Of a stretch of 33,041 nt of DNA, positions 16,979 to 24,181 are shown piece after piece. A model generated the notes under the pieces. That model did no database searches. It was not told the origin of the DNA and saw only the letters and a program-made list of their open reading frames with translations. Position numbers and translations under genes: made by a program. The stretch's first letter is position 1; each line of letters begins with the position of its first letter. Source of the DNA: an uncultured Clostridium sp. (GTDB lineage: Bacteria > Bacillota > Clostridia > Lachnospirales > Lachnospiraceae); assembly GCA_900541315.1 (NCBI GenBank), contig UQJF01000015.1, positions 1 through 33,041 of the forward strand, given 5' to 3'.

Positions 16979-17052
16979 ATTGCCATAAATCAGAGTTTTC
17001 TTCATATTTTATAAAGAAGAAAAGACGCGGTGCAGCTGTAAAAGAGGAATGT

Positions 17053-18306
17053 ATGGCAAAGAATTGGAAAAAGAGAAAACTTTGCAGGTGGATGGGGCTA
17101 TGCCTGACAGTATGTATTCTGGTAATAAGCAGCCTGTATACAGTCTGTGGTGCAGAACCTGTAATACCGGTATCAGTGCCTGTAAACACAAATATCCAGG
17201 CGGTTTGTGTTCATGCACCGTCCGCTATTTTAATGGAAGCATCTACAGGTAAGATATTATTTGAAAAAGAGGCAGATGAAAAACGCAGTCCGGCCAGTGT
17301 GACTAAGATAATGACCCTTCTTCTGATCTTTGATGCCCTAAAAGATGGAAAGATAAAAATGACAGATCAGGTGACTACAAGTGCCTATGCAAAATCCATG
17401 GGCGGTTCCCAGGTGTTTTTGGAAGAAGGAGAAGTACAGACAGTAGAAACACTGATCAAATGTATTGTGATCGCCTCTGGAAATGATGCTTCGGTGGCTA
17501 TGGCAGAGTATATTTCAGGGACAGAAGAGGCCTTTGTGGATGCTATGAATAAGAGGGCAGAAGGCCTGGGGATGATGAACACCCATTTTACAGACTGCTG
17601 CGGGCTGACAGAGGATCCGGATCATCTGACTACGGCAAGGGATATTGCCATTATGAGCCGGGAGCTGATCAACTGTTACCCGGAAATACATAATTATTCT
17701 ACTATCTGGATGGAAAATATCACGCATGTGACCCGCCAGGGAACCAAGGAATTCGGTCTTGCAAATACCAATAAATTATTGAAAATGGCAGTAGATTTTC
17801 AGGTTACAGGCTTAAAAACCGGTTCTACTTCCAGGGCAAAATACTGTCTTTCTGCCACAGCGCAAAAAGACGGAGTCCGCCTTATCGCAGTGATCATGGC
17901 AGCACCGGACTACAAGGCACGTTTTTCTGACGCCAGAAATCTTTTAAGCTTCGGCTATGCCACCTGCAGGCTCTATGAGGATAAAGAAAAACTGCCTCTT
18001 CCACAAATGTCTGTTGCAGGAGGAGTAAAGGATCTGGTGCCACTGCAGGCAGAAGGAACATTTTCCTGGCTTAGCACAGAAGGAGAAGACCTGGGAAAGA
18101 TCGAAAAAAAGCTGGAGCTGGCAGAAAAGCTGGAAGCCCCGGTAGCACCGGGAACCCGCGCCGGTGTGATCGCCTATTATTTTAACGGGGAAAAGCTGGG
18201 AGAGCTTCCTGTTACGGCTGCAGAAGCAGTAGAACGGGCGGGATATAGGGATCATTTGCAGAAGGTTTTTAAAAGCTGGATCAGTATTCGCCGGACAGCT
18301 GCATAA
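17053..18306 (+). CDS. D-alanyl-D-alanine carboxypeptidase (DacF/S11 type)
   Basis: A 417-residue secreted penicillin-binding protein that trims the terminal D-Ala from peptidoglycan stem peptides. A signal peptide covers residues ~1-35 (KKRK, then a hydrophobic run ending VCGA). The active-site motifs are SVTK at 82-85, SGN at 142-144 and KTG at 255-257. The C-terminal domain and the final amphipathic stretch (LQKVFKSWISIRR) fit membrane attachment typical of S11 enzymes. An in-frame GTG at 16951 lies inside the preceding terminator; the ATG at 17053 with AGAGGA upstream directly precedes the signal peptide and is the real start. Confidence 0.92.
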   Translation: MAKNWKKRKLCRWMGLCLTVCILVISSLYTVCGAEPVIPVSVPVNTNIQAVCVHAPSAILMEASTGKILFEKEADEKRSPASVTKIMTLLLIFDALKDGKIKMTDQVTTSAYAKSMGGSQVFLEEGEVQTVETLIKCIVIASGNDASVAMAEYISGTEEAFVDAMNKRAEGLGMMNTHFTDCCGLTEDPDHLTTARDIAIMSRELINCYPEIHNYSTIWMENITHVTRQGTKEFGLANTNKLLKMAVDFQVTGLKTGSTSRAKYCLSATAQKDGVRLIAVIMAAPDYKARFSDARNLLSFGYATCRLYEDKEKLPLPQMSVAGGVKDLVPLQAEGTFSWLSTEGEDLGKIEKKLELAEKLEAPVAPGTRAGVIAYYFNGEKLGELPVTAAEAVERAGYRDHLQKVFKSWISIRRTAA

Positions 18307-18344
18307 AGATACTGTTAAAATGCAGAAAATACCAGGCAATTGAT

Positions 18345-18374
18345 TTGACGGAATGTTTTCTTCACAGATATAAT
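18345..18374 (+). promoter_or_regulatory. Promoter of the antiporter gene
   Basis: TTGACG (18345-18350) and TATAAT (18369-18374) with an 18-nt spacer. Confidence 0.65.
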
Positions 18375-18405
18375 ACCTTTCATAATGTATTAGTATTTCG
18401 AAAAT

Positions 18406-18421
18406 GATGTACTAGTACATC
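18406..18421. promoter_or_regulatory. Perfect 16-bp palindrome in the antiporter leader
   Basis: GATGTACTAGTACATC is fully self-complementary. It lies between the promoter and the ribosome site of the antiporter gene, about 20 nt before the ATG, and could be an operator or an RNA hairpin. Confidence 0.5.
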
Positions 18422-18440
18422 CGGGAGAAAGGGGAAAGCT

Positions 18441-20030
18441 ATGAACCAGATTTTACTGCTTACAGGAATTGTGATCGTGATCTGCATCCTGTCAGGCCGC
18501 CTGATCGACAAAATGGGAGTCCCATCCCTGCTTGCATTTATTCTTTTGGGAATGTGTTTTGGTGTAGATGGGATTTTTAAGATTTCTTTTGATGATTACC
18601 AGTTCAGCGAGCTGATCTGTTCTGTCAGCCTGATCTTTATTATGTTTTATGGTGGTTTTGGAACTAATATCAAAGAGGCAAAGCCAGTTGTATCAAGAGC
18701 GGTACTGCTTTCCAGTGCAGGAGTTCTTCTAACAGCCGGGATCACGGGAATTTTTATCCATCTGGTGTTAAAACTTCCTCTGCTTGAAAGTTTTCTGGTG
18801 GCATCAGTGATCGGCTCTACAGATGCGGCATCTGTATTTAACATCCTTCGTTCCAAAAACCTGAACCTGAAGGAAAATACAGCCTCCTTGCTGGAAATGG
18901 AGTCTGGTTCCAATGACCCGGTCTCTTATATGCTGACAGTGATCCTCACAGCAGTTCTTACGGGACAGTCTGTAAATATAGGATCCATGCTGTTTTTTCA
19001 GGTGTTTTTCGGTATTGGCTGCGGTGTGCTGTTTGGAAAATCCACAGCAGTTGTTTTAAACCAGGTGGATTTTGACATTGCCCAGGGAAAGACCATACTG
19101 GTATTTGCAGCAGCCATACTGGCCTATACGGTGCCTTCCATGATCGGTGGCAACGGATATTTAAGTGTGTATCTGTGCGGTATTATCCTGGGAAATTCCT
19201 ATCTCCCCCATAAACGGGATATGGTGCTGTTTTTTGATGTACTCACAGGTGTGGCCCAGATGATGATCTTTTTCCTGCTGGGACTTCTGGTAACTCCCAG
19301 TGAGCTGCCTCAGGTGATACTTCCCTCTCTGGTGATCATGATCTTCCTTACTTTTGTAGGCCGTCCGGTGTCTGTGGCAGCGCTTTTAGCTGGTTTCAGA
19401 TCCTCAAAAGGCCAGATTGGTCTGGTATCATGGGCCGGGCTGCGTGGCGTTGCCTCCATTGTATTTGCTATCTATGTAGTCCTGCGCCAGGTCCATCTGG
19501 GATATAATCTTTTTAATCTGGTATTTTGTATTGTATTGTTGTCTATTTCCATTCAGGGAACGCTGCTTCCATGGATATCGGCAAAATTTCAGATGATTGA
19601 TGAAAATGCAGATGTGCGTCGTACTTTTAATGATTATCAGGAGGAAGAAAGTATCAGCTTCGTAAAATTTCATCTCTATGGGCAGCATCCTTATGTGGGA
19701 AAATGTCTAAAGGAGATCACATTGCCCCCTAAGCTTCTGGTGGTACTGCTGATCCGTGGAAAAGAAGTGCTGGTTCCCAATGGGGATACCTGTCTGAAAG
19801 CCGGTGATCTGATGATCGCGGCAGCAGAGGAGTTTGAGGACCGGAAAAATATGACTCTCAGAGAGATCACTGTGGATAAAAATCATAAATGGAGCGGAAA
19901 AGCTTTAAGCCGTATTTCCATGCAGGCTGGAACGCTGATCGTTATGGTAAGGAGAGGAAAAGAAACGGTGATACCTACGGGAAATACTGTGGTATATGAA
20001 GGGGATGTGCTGGTACAGGTAAAATTTTGA
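18441..20030 (+). CDS. K+(Na+)/H+ antiporter, CPA1 type, with C-terminal RCK/TrkA_C-like domains
   Basis: A 529-residue cation/proton antiporter resembling NhaP2/CvrA. Residues ~1-385 form about a dozen transmembrane helices, with the functional motifs GSTDAASVF and ESGSNDPVSYM. The C-terminal ~130 residues contain two TrkA_C-like modules (segments ending CLKAGDLMIAAA and VVYEGDVLVQVKF), which by family knowledge can sense ligands and gate transport. AAAGGGG precedes the ATG. Its original terminator is split by the insertion sequence downstream. Confidence 0.88.
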   Translation: MNQILLLTGIVIVICILSGRLIDKMGVPSLLAFILLGMCFGVDGIFKISFDDYQFSELICSVSLIFIMFYGGFGTNIKEAKPVVSRAVLLSSAGVLLTAGITGIFIHLVLKLPLLESFLVASVIGSTDAASVFNILRSKNLNLKENTASLLEMESGSNDPVSYMLTVILTAVLTGQSVNIGSMLFFQVFFGIGCGVLFGKSTAVVLNQVDFDIAQGKTILVFAAAILAYTVPSMIGGNGYLSVYLCGIILGNSYLPHKRDMVLFFDVLTGVAQMMIFFLLGLLVTPSELPQVILPSLVIMIFLTFVGRPVSVAALLAGFRSSKGQIGLVSWAGLRGVASIVFAIYVVLRQVHLGYNLFNLVFCIVLLSISIQGTLLPWISAKFQMIDENADVRRTFNDYQEEESISFVKFHLYGQHPYVGKCLKEITLPPKLLVVLLIRGKEVLVPNGDTCLKAGDLMIAAAEEFEDRKNMTLREITVDKNHKWSGKALSRISMQAGTLIVMVRRGKETVIPTGNTVVYEGDVLVQVKF

Positions 20031-20034
20031 CAAA

Positions 20035-20055
20035 AGTTACAGTTCAACTGTAACT
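20035..20055. repeat. Inverted repeat after the antiporter gene
   Basis: AGTTACAGTT-C-AACTGTAACT is a perfect 10-bp inverted repeat right after the antiporter stop codon. It has no T-run on the plus strand, so it is not a terminator by itself. It abuts the split terminator. Confidence 0.6.
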
Positions 20056-20070
20056 GAAAAAAAGAGCAGG

Positions 20071-20078
20071 CCGATTGA
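20071..20078. repeat. Target site duplication, left copy
   Basis: CCGATTGA directly before the left inverted repeat; the identical right copy is at 21678-21685. Eight bp fits an IS4-family transposition event. Confidence 0.85.
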
Positions 20079-20109
20079 CCAATGTCATTAAGTTAATATG
20101 ACAAATCAA

Positions 20110-20147
20110 GATCTCAGTATTAGAAAATAATACTGGGGTCTTTTTTT
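20110..20147 (+). terminator. Terminator inside the left end of the insertion sequence
   Basis: GATCTCAGTATTA (20110-20122) pairs with TAATACTGGGGTC (20128-20140), followed by seven Ts. It stops transcription entering from the antiporter gene and now substitutes for that gene's disrupted terminator. Confidence 0.85.
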
Positions 20148-20179
20148 ATCAAAAGCTTGACAGGAACACAAAAATGTGT

Positions 20180-20224
20180 GGCCGCTCTCGCTACTGATTA
20201 TATTTAGAAGTTGCGAGAGCGGCC
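20180..20224 (+). promoter_or_regulatory. Strong hairpin before the transposase ribosome site
   Basis: GGCCGCTCTCGC (20180-20191) and GCGAGAGCGGCC (20213-20224) are perfect 12-nt complements with a 21-nt loop. It ends 26 nt before AAGGAGG (20251-20257) and may limit transposase translation or read-through. Confidence 0.6.
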
Positions 20225-20261
20225 CTTGTAATTAAGTAAATCTTGATTACAAGGAGGTCAC

Positions 20262-21530
20262 GTTTCAGATAGAGCAGATGAATTCTGTCTTAATCCTGGT
20301 AAGTGCTTCGTTAGAAAACGCAAACTATCATTTGAGACAGTTATACGAGGCATTATAGGGATGGAAAGTAAAAGCTTAACAAATGAACTAATCGATATGT
20401 TTGATTCATCACCTGAAATGCCTTCAGCATCTGCCTTTGTACAGCAACGAAGTAAAATTGAACCAGATGCATTTAAAACTATTTTTGAAAGTTTCACCTC
20501 AAAAATCACTACTAAAAAATCTGATACGCTTCGTATCCTTGCAGTTGATGGCTCAGATGTTCAAATAGCTACGAATCCTGGCGATTCCACTTCCTATCAT
20601 CCAGGAAGTAATGGACAAAAACCGTATAATCTCTTACATTTAAATGCTTTGTATGATTTAGAACATCATATTTATACAGATGCCGTTATTCAAGGTCGCT
20701 TGAATTGGAATGAACATTCCGCACTTCAGGAAATGGTTGATAAATCAGATATTTCAAAGGCACTTGTTGTTGCTGATAGAGGTTATGAGTCATATAACAA
20801 CATGGCACATATCCAAGAAAAAGGATGGTATTTTTTAATACGAATCAAGGATGGGAAAAATGGAATAAAGCAAGGCTTGGACTTACCTGATAGTGATGAA
20901 TTTGACGAAAAAATAAACTTGCAATTAACACGAAAACAGACAAAAGAAACGAAAGAATTATTCAAAAGAAAAAATTACTATAAATTCGTACCAAGTACTA
21001 CTTCCTTTGAGTATCTTCCTCTGAAATCAAAGAAAAATGATCCAGCAGTTTTTTACGAACTTAATTTCAGAATTGTTCGCTTCAAGGTGACAGATGAACT
21101 CTATGAAACAGTACTTACAAATTTAGATAAGGATGTATACCCACCTGAAAAACTAAGAGAATTGTATGCATCACGATGGGGGATTGAAACATCTTTTAGA
21201 GATTTAAAATATACTGTAGGAATGTTAGATTTTCATTCCAAAAAGGTGATGTGTATCCATCAAGAAATATACGCACATCTAATTATGTATAACTTTGCAG
21301 AAATGATTACCTCGCACATAATCATTAAAAAGAAGCAAAGAAAATATACATATAAAGCCAATTTTTCGATTGCAGCTCACATGTGCAGATTATTCTATAG
21401 AGGAAAAGCCACATCACCCAATTTAGAAACCATTATAGCAAGACATATCATTCCTGTAAGGAATGATAGACATCGTAAAAGAAATCTTACGATCAAAGTC
21501 TTTCATGGTTTCCTATATAGAATAGCATAA
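20262..21530 (+). CDS. IS4-family transposase
   Basis: A DDE transposase. Counting from the first ATG at 20361, D63 (LAVDGSDV), D139 (VVADRGYES) and E276 form the catalytic triad, and YASRWGIETSFRDLK fits the IS4 Y-(2)-R-(3)-E-(6)-K signature exactly. The frame stays open upstream to 20247 and encodes DEFCLNPGKCFVRKRKLSFE, which reads like the normal N-terminus of this family. A perfect AAGGAGG (20251-20257) precedes it, yet no ATG, GTG or TTG exists there; a GTT at 20262 is at the right distance. The true start is therefore unclear: a rare codon, a lost start, or initiation at 20361 giving 389 residues. Confidence 0.85.
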   Translation, partial: VSDRADEFCLNPGKCFVRKRKLSFETVIRGIIGMESKSLTNELIDMFDSSPEMPSASAFVQQRSKIEPDAFKTIFESFTSKITTKKSDTLRILAVDGSDVQIATNPGDSTSYHPGSNGQKPYNLLHLNALYDLEHHIYTDAVIQGRLNWNEHSALQEMVDKSDISKALVVADRGYESYNNMAHIQEKGWYFLIRIKDGKNGIKQGLDLPDSDEFDEKINLQLTRKQTKETKELFKRKNYYKFVPSTTSFEYLPLKSKKNDPAVFYELNFRIVRFKVTDELYETVLTNLDKDVYPPEKLRELYASRWGIETSFRDLKYTVGMLDFHSKKVMCIHQEIYAHLIMYNFAEMITSHIIIKKKQRKYTYKANFSIAAHMCRLFYRGKATSPNLETIIARHIIPVRNDRHRKRNLTIKVFHGFLYRIA

Positions 21531-21596
21531 ATTTACAAAAATGGAATCATTTTTTAGGCAGATGTAAATCTGTCTAATTAGCATGCTTAAAAATGC

Positions 21597-21640
21597 AAAA
21601 TGGCAGGAAAGTACAAAACTCTCCTACCATTTTATTTTTG
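21597..21640 (+). terminator. Terminator at the right end of the insertion sequence
   Basis: AAAATGGCAGGA (21597-21608) pairs with TCCTACCATTTT (21622-21633), one mismatch, and leads into ATTTTTG. A smaller hairpin AGGCAGAT/ATCTGTCT lies at about 21556-21575. Confidence 0.75.
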
Positions 21641-21719
21641 AGTCAACTATTATACAATGTTAACTTAATGACATTGGCCGATTGACTTGCTCTTTTTTTC
21701 ATGTTATCCTATAAGAACC

Positions 21720-21757
21720 AGCAGAGAGGTCTCTCTGCTCTATCTGATTTTTTATTT
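21720..21757 (+). terminator. Terminator-like hairpin in the gene-free stretch
   Basis: AGCAGAGAG-GT-CTCTCTGCT (21720-21739) is a perfect inverted repeat followed within about ten nt by a T-rich run. It may be a second terminator of the antiporter unit. The rest of 21758-21898 shows nothing I can interpret. Confidence 0.4.
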
Positions 21758-21898
21758 CTATATTTTATGAATGGCCAGTTCGGCCTTAGGTTTCACAAAA
21801 TTATGTTTCAAAATGGAAAATGTAAAAGTGAGGTGATGTCACTGTCAGGCAACATGTCTGTTTTTAAAAGTGCAAGAGTGCAAAGTAAACATTATTAA

Positions 21899-22138
21899 AT
21901 GTATTTTCGGAGTCTTATTCCGGGAGAAAATCAATATGTCCTCTCGGAGTCTTTCCTGCACTTGTCTTTGCGGCCGATTTTCCGCCAGTTGCACCCGAAT
22001 TTCAGAGGCGGACGCAACGCCAACGCCTCTGAAATTTGGGCACAATTGACAACAAATCTTTTCGCAAAATCAAGTACAAAAAGATTCCGAGAGTACATTT
22101 TTCACAAAATCAGGCACAGAAAGATTCCGGGAGAACAT
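21899..22138. repeat. Composite dispersed repeat with a 163-bp imperfect palindrome
   Basis: Arms 21936-22010 and 22024-22098 are about 75-nt inverted copies (roughly three quarters identical by eye) around a 13-nt loop. The innermost 13 bp, AATTTCAGAGGCG and its complement, are perfect. Each arm ends in the repeat core (reverse at 21936-21951, forward GATTCCGAGAGTACAT at 22083-22098). A second forward copy ends in GATTCCGGGAGAACAT at 22123-22138, and partial copies lie at 21899-21933. The last core ends 25 nt before the aldo-keto reductase start. Short open frames over this region are by-products of the palindrome, not genes. Confidence 0.8.
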
Positions 22139-22163
22139 AAAAAACAGCAGGAGGAAAAGTTCC

Positions 22164-23192
22164 ATGAATAAGATCATACTTGGCAAAACAGGGATTATTA
22201 TTGAGAAACAGGGCTTTGGATGTCTGCCGGTCCAGCGTATCAGTCAACAGGATGCAGTGTATCTGCTGCACAAGGCTTATGATGGAGGCATTAATTTTTT
22301 TGATACGGCCCGGGCTTACTCAGACAGTGAGCAGAAGGTGGGAGCAGCATTTTCAGATATGCGTGACCACGTTGTTCTGGCAACAAAGACCGGAGCAAAA
22401 ACGGCAGAGGAATTCTGGAAAGACCTGGAAACAAGTCTTCGCACTTTAAAGACAGATTATATTGATATTTATCAGTTCCACAATCCGTCATTCTGCCCTC
22501 AGCCAGGTGGAGAAGACGGTCTTTACGATGCAGCTCTTAAAGCAAAAGAACAGGGGAAAATCCGTCATATTTCCATAACAAACCACCGTTTGACAGTAGC
22601 ACACCAGGCCATTGATTCCGGGCTTTATGAAACACTGCAGTTTCCGTTCAGTTATCTTGCCGGTGAGCAGGAGATGGAGCTTGTACAAAAATGCCGTGAA
22701 AAGAATATGGGATTTATTGCCATGAAAGGTATGGCAGGTGGTCTTATACAGGATGGCATTACAGCAGCTGCATGGATGGACACACAGGAGGGTGTTGTTC
22801 CAATCTGGGGTGTACAGCGGGAAAGCGAACTGGATCAGTTCCTTAAGTGTATCAGAGAAGGGGCAGAGCTGACAAAAGAACGTCTGGAGACTATCGAAAA
22901 AGACCGCAAAGAACTATGCGGCGAGTTCTGCCGTGGCTGCGGATACTGTATGCCATGTCCGGCAGGCATTGAAATTAACCAGTGCGCCCGTATGTCTCTT
23001 ATGCTTAGAAGAGCTCCGGCGGCTGCATGGCTGACTGAATCCTGGCAGCAGAAAATGCACCAGATTGAAAACTGCCTTCACTGTGGCCACTGCATGTCCA
23101 AATGTCCATACGGCCTCAACACGCCAGAACTATTGCAGGCAAATTACGAAGACTATTGGAAGGTGCTTGAGGAGAGTAAAAAGGAGAAATAA
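22164..23192 (+). CDS. Aldo-keto reductase with C-terminal 4Fe-4S dicluster
   Basis: A 342-residue oxidoreductase. The AKR tetrad is visible: D47 (FFDTA), Y52 (RAYSDSE), K75 (LATKTG) and H106 (YQFHNP). The C-terminal ~100 residues carry two cysteine clusters, CRGCGYCMPCPAGI and CLHCGHCMSKCPYG, which bind two 4Fe-4S clusters in this anaerobe-specific AKR branch. The physiological substrate is unknown. AGGAGG precedes the ATG, and the leader contains the dispersed repeat core. It is followed by its own terminator. Confidence 0.92.
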   Translation: MNKIILGKTGIIIEKQGFGCLPVQRISQQDAVYLLHKAYDGGINFFDTARAYSDSEQKVGAAFSDMRDHVVLATKTGAKTAEEFWKDLETSLRTLKTDYIDIYQFHNPSFCPQPGGEDGLYDAALKAKEQGKIRHISITNHRLTVAHQAIDSGLYETLQFPFSYLAGEQEMELVQKCREKNMGFIAMKGMAGGLIQDGITAAAWMDTQEGVVPIWGVQRESELDQFLKCIREGAELTKERLETIEKDRKELCGEFCRGCGYCMPCPAGIEINQCARMSLMLRRAPAAAWLTESWQQKMHQIENCLHCGHCMSKCPYGLNTPELLQANYEDYWKVLEESKKEK

Positions 23193-23205
23193 AATTAAGG
23201 TGAAG

Positions 23206-23248
23206 GATTGGATGCTGCTTTGTAAGAAGCGGCATCCAGTCTTTTTTT
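23206..23248 (+). terminator. Terminator of the aldo-keto reductase gene
   Basis: GATTGGATGCTGCTT (23206-23220) pairs with AAGCGGCATCCAGTC (23227-23241), followed by seven Ts. The T-run directly abuts the end of the hcp remnant. Confidence 0.88.
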
Positions 23249-23249
23249 C

Positions 23250-23345
23250 TCAATTTTGCCTTTTTTCACAGACACCGGTATTTCCTGTGCAGCCGGTACA
23301 TCCCACTGTCTGTTCCCACTGAAAGCAAAACATTTTCTTATTCAT
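23250..23345 (-). pseudogene. hcp: Remnant of hydroxylamine reductase (hybrid cluster protein) gene, 5' end only
   Basis: A 31-codon frame reads MNKKMFCFQWEQTVGCTGCTGNTGVCEKRQN and stops. It matches the start of Hcp, MFCFQCEQT..GCT...GVCGK, known from many anaerobes. The second cluster cysteine of CFQC is changed to Trp, and the remaining ~500 codons are absent: the sequence runs straight into the aldo-keto reductase terminator. It lies 18 nt after the ferredoxin-like gene on the same strand, the normal place for hcp next to a Crp/Fnr regulator. I infer a large deletion of hcp followed by point decay. Confidence 0.7.
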
Positions 23346-23363
23346 TTTAGTATGATTCTTTTA

Positions 23364-24083
23364 TTATTCCATAATTTTTCCATCAATACTTATCGTTACA
23401 ACCTGCCATGGAATAAACTTTCCGCTGTTTTGAAGAGCTTTTTTGGCAGCCATTTCAAGCCCACCGCAGCATGGAACTTCCATTCTTACGATCGTTACAC
23501 TTTGGATATTATTATTTTGAATGATTGCAGTCAGTTTCTCACTATAATCCACCTGATCTAATTTTGGACAGCCAATTAATGTGACCTTATTCCTGATAAA
23601 ATCCTGATGAAAGCTTGCGTAAGCGTAAGCAGTACAATCAGCTGCGATTAAAAGCTTTGCATCGTTAAAATATGGTGCACTGACTGGAGCCAGTTTAATC
23701 TGTACTGGCCAGTTCTGAAGCTTTGATACCGAATTTGCGGCTGAAGATGATTTTACAGACTCAGGTGTTTCCATTCGCTGGATCTGCATGATTTTAGATC
23801 CTGGACAGCCGGTATGAAGGGACATTGCCTGTTTTTTGGCAGCTGTTGTTTTCTGAGCTTCTTTCACAGCTTCTTCATTATATGCAGGTGCTTCTCTTTC
23901 CTCAAATGAAATTGCTCCAGTAGGACATTCCGGGAGACAATCTCCCAATCCGTCACAGAAATGTTCTCTTACCAGTTCGGCTTTTCCGGCGATGATATCA
24001 ATGGCACCTTCGTGGCAGGCAATTGCGCAGGCACCGCAGCCGTTACATTTTTCTTTATCAATCCGGATAATCTTTCTTATCAT
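23364..24083 (-). CDS. 4Fe-4S ferredoxin-type protein of the hcp locus
   Basis: A 239-residue iron-sulfur protein. The first cluster motif is C13-x2-C16-x2-C19-x3-C23. The second, CDGLGDCLPECP (C43, C49, C53), lacks one cysteine of the usual four, a form I believe is common in this family. The rest contains an alpha/beta domain with further cysteines (GCP, DC, GCPKLD, PCCGG). Such proteins often lie next to hcp and likely pass electrons to hydroxylamine/NO reduction; here hcp is reduced to a remnant just downstream, so its partner may be gone. GGAGGG lies upstream of the ATG. Confidence 0.85.
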   Translation of the reverse strand: MIRKIIRIDKEKCNGCGACAIACHEGAIDIIAGKAELVREHFCDGLGDCLPECPTGAISFEEREAPAYNEEAVKEAQKTTAAKKQAMSLHTGCPGSKIMQIQRMETPESVKSSSAANSVSKLQNWPVQIKLAPVSAPYFNDAKLLIAADCTAYAYASFHQDFIRNKVTLIGCPKLDQVDYSEKLTAIIQNNNIQSVTIVRMEVPCCGGLEMAAKKALQNSGKFIPWQVVTISIDGKIME

Positions 24084-24133
24084 TTTTACCCTCCGTTAAT
24101 AGTATTTAACTTTTGTTTCTGTTAGAATTATAG

Positions 24134-24154
24134 TATAATAAATACAACTTGTAT
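24134..24154. promoter_or_regulatory. Divergent promoter region with possible Crp/Fnr operator
   Basis: A plus-strand TATAAT (24134-24139) has no good -35. It is next to a perfect inverted repeat ATACAA-C-TTGTAT (24142-24154). Both lie between the divergent ferredoxin and Crp/Fnr genes and may be where the regulator binds (inference). Confidence 0.45.
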
Positions 24155-24181
24155 GTTTGATTTCCAACAGGAGGGAAGATT

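Larger units (their letters stand above)
20079..21677 (+). mobile_element. IS4-family insertion sequence, 1599 bp, apparently complete
   Basis: The element is bounded by perfect 18-bp inverted repeats CCAATGTCATTAAGTTAA (20079-20096 and, inverted, 21660-21677) and flanked by the 8-bp duplication CCGATTGA. It holds one transposase gene. Internal terminators near both ends (20110-20147 and 21597-21640) would insulate the transposase from outside transcription. A very strong hairpin (20180-20224) lies just before the ribosome site. Intact ends and target duplication point to a fairly recent insertion. Confidence 0.92.
20056..21700 (+). terminator. Antiporter gene terminator split by an insertion sequence
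   Basis: GAAAAAAAGAGCA (20056-20068) and TGCTCTTTTTTTC (21688-21700) are perfect 13-nt complements. Removing the insertion sequence and one target copy restores a classical hairpin with a ~13-nt loop and a T-run. The element is inserted in the loop. Confidence 0.85.

Noticed and set aside
16951..17052. Longer N-terminus for the D-Ala-D-Ala carboxypeptidase
   Set aside because: The upstream GTG is inside the HIT gene terminator; the ATG at 17053 has a ribosome site and starts the signal peptide.
21845..22171. Two overlapping short open frames on opposite strands (66 and 90 codons)
   Set aside because: Both lie on the dispersed repeat palindrome, lack a credible ribosome site and are explained by the repeat.
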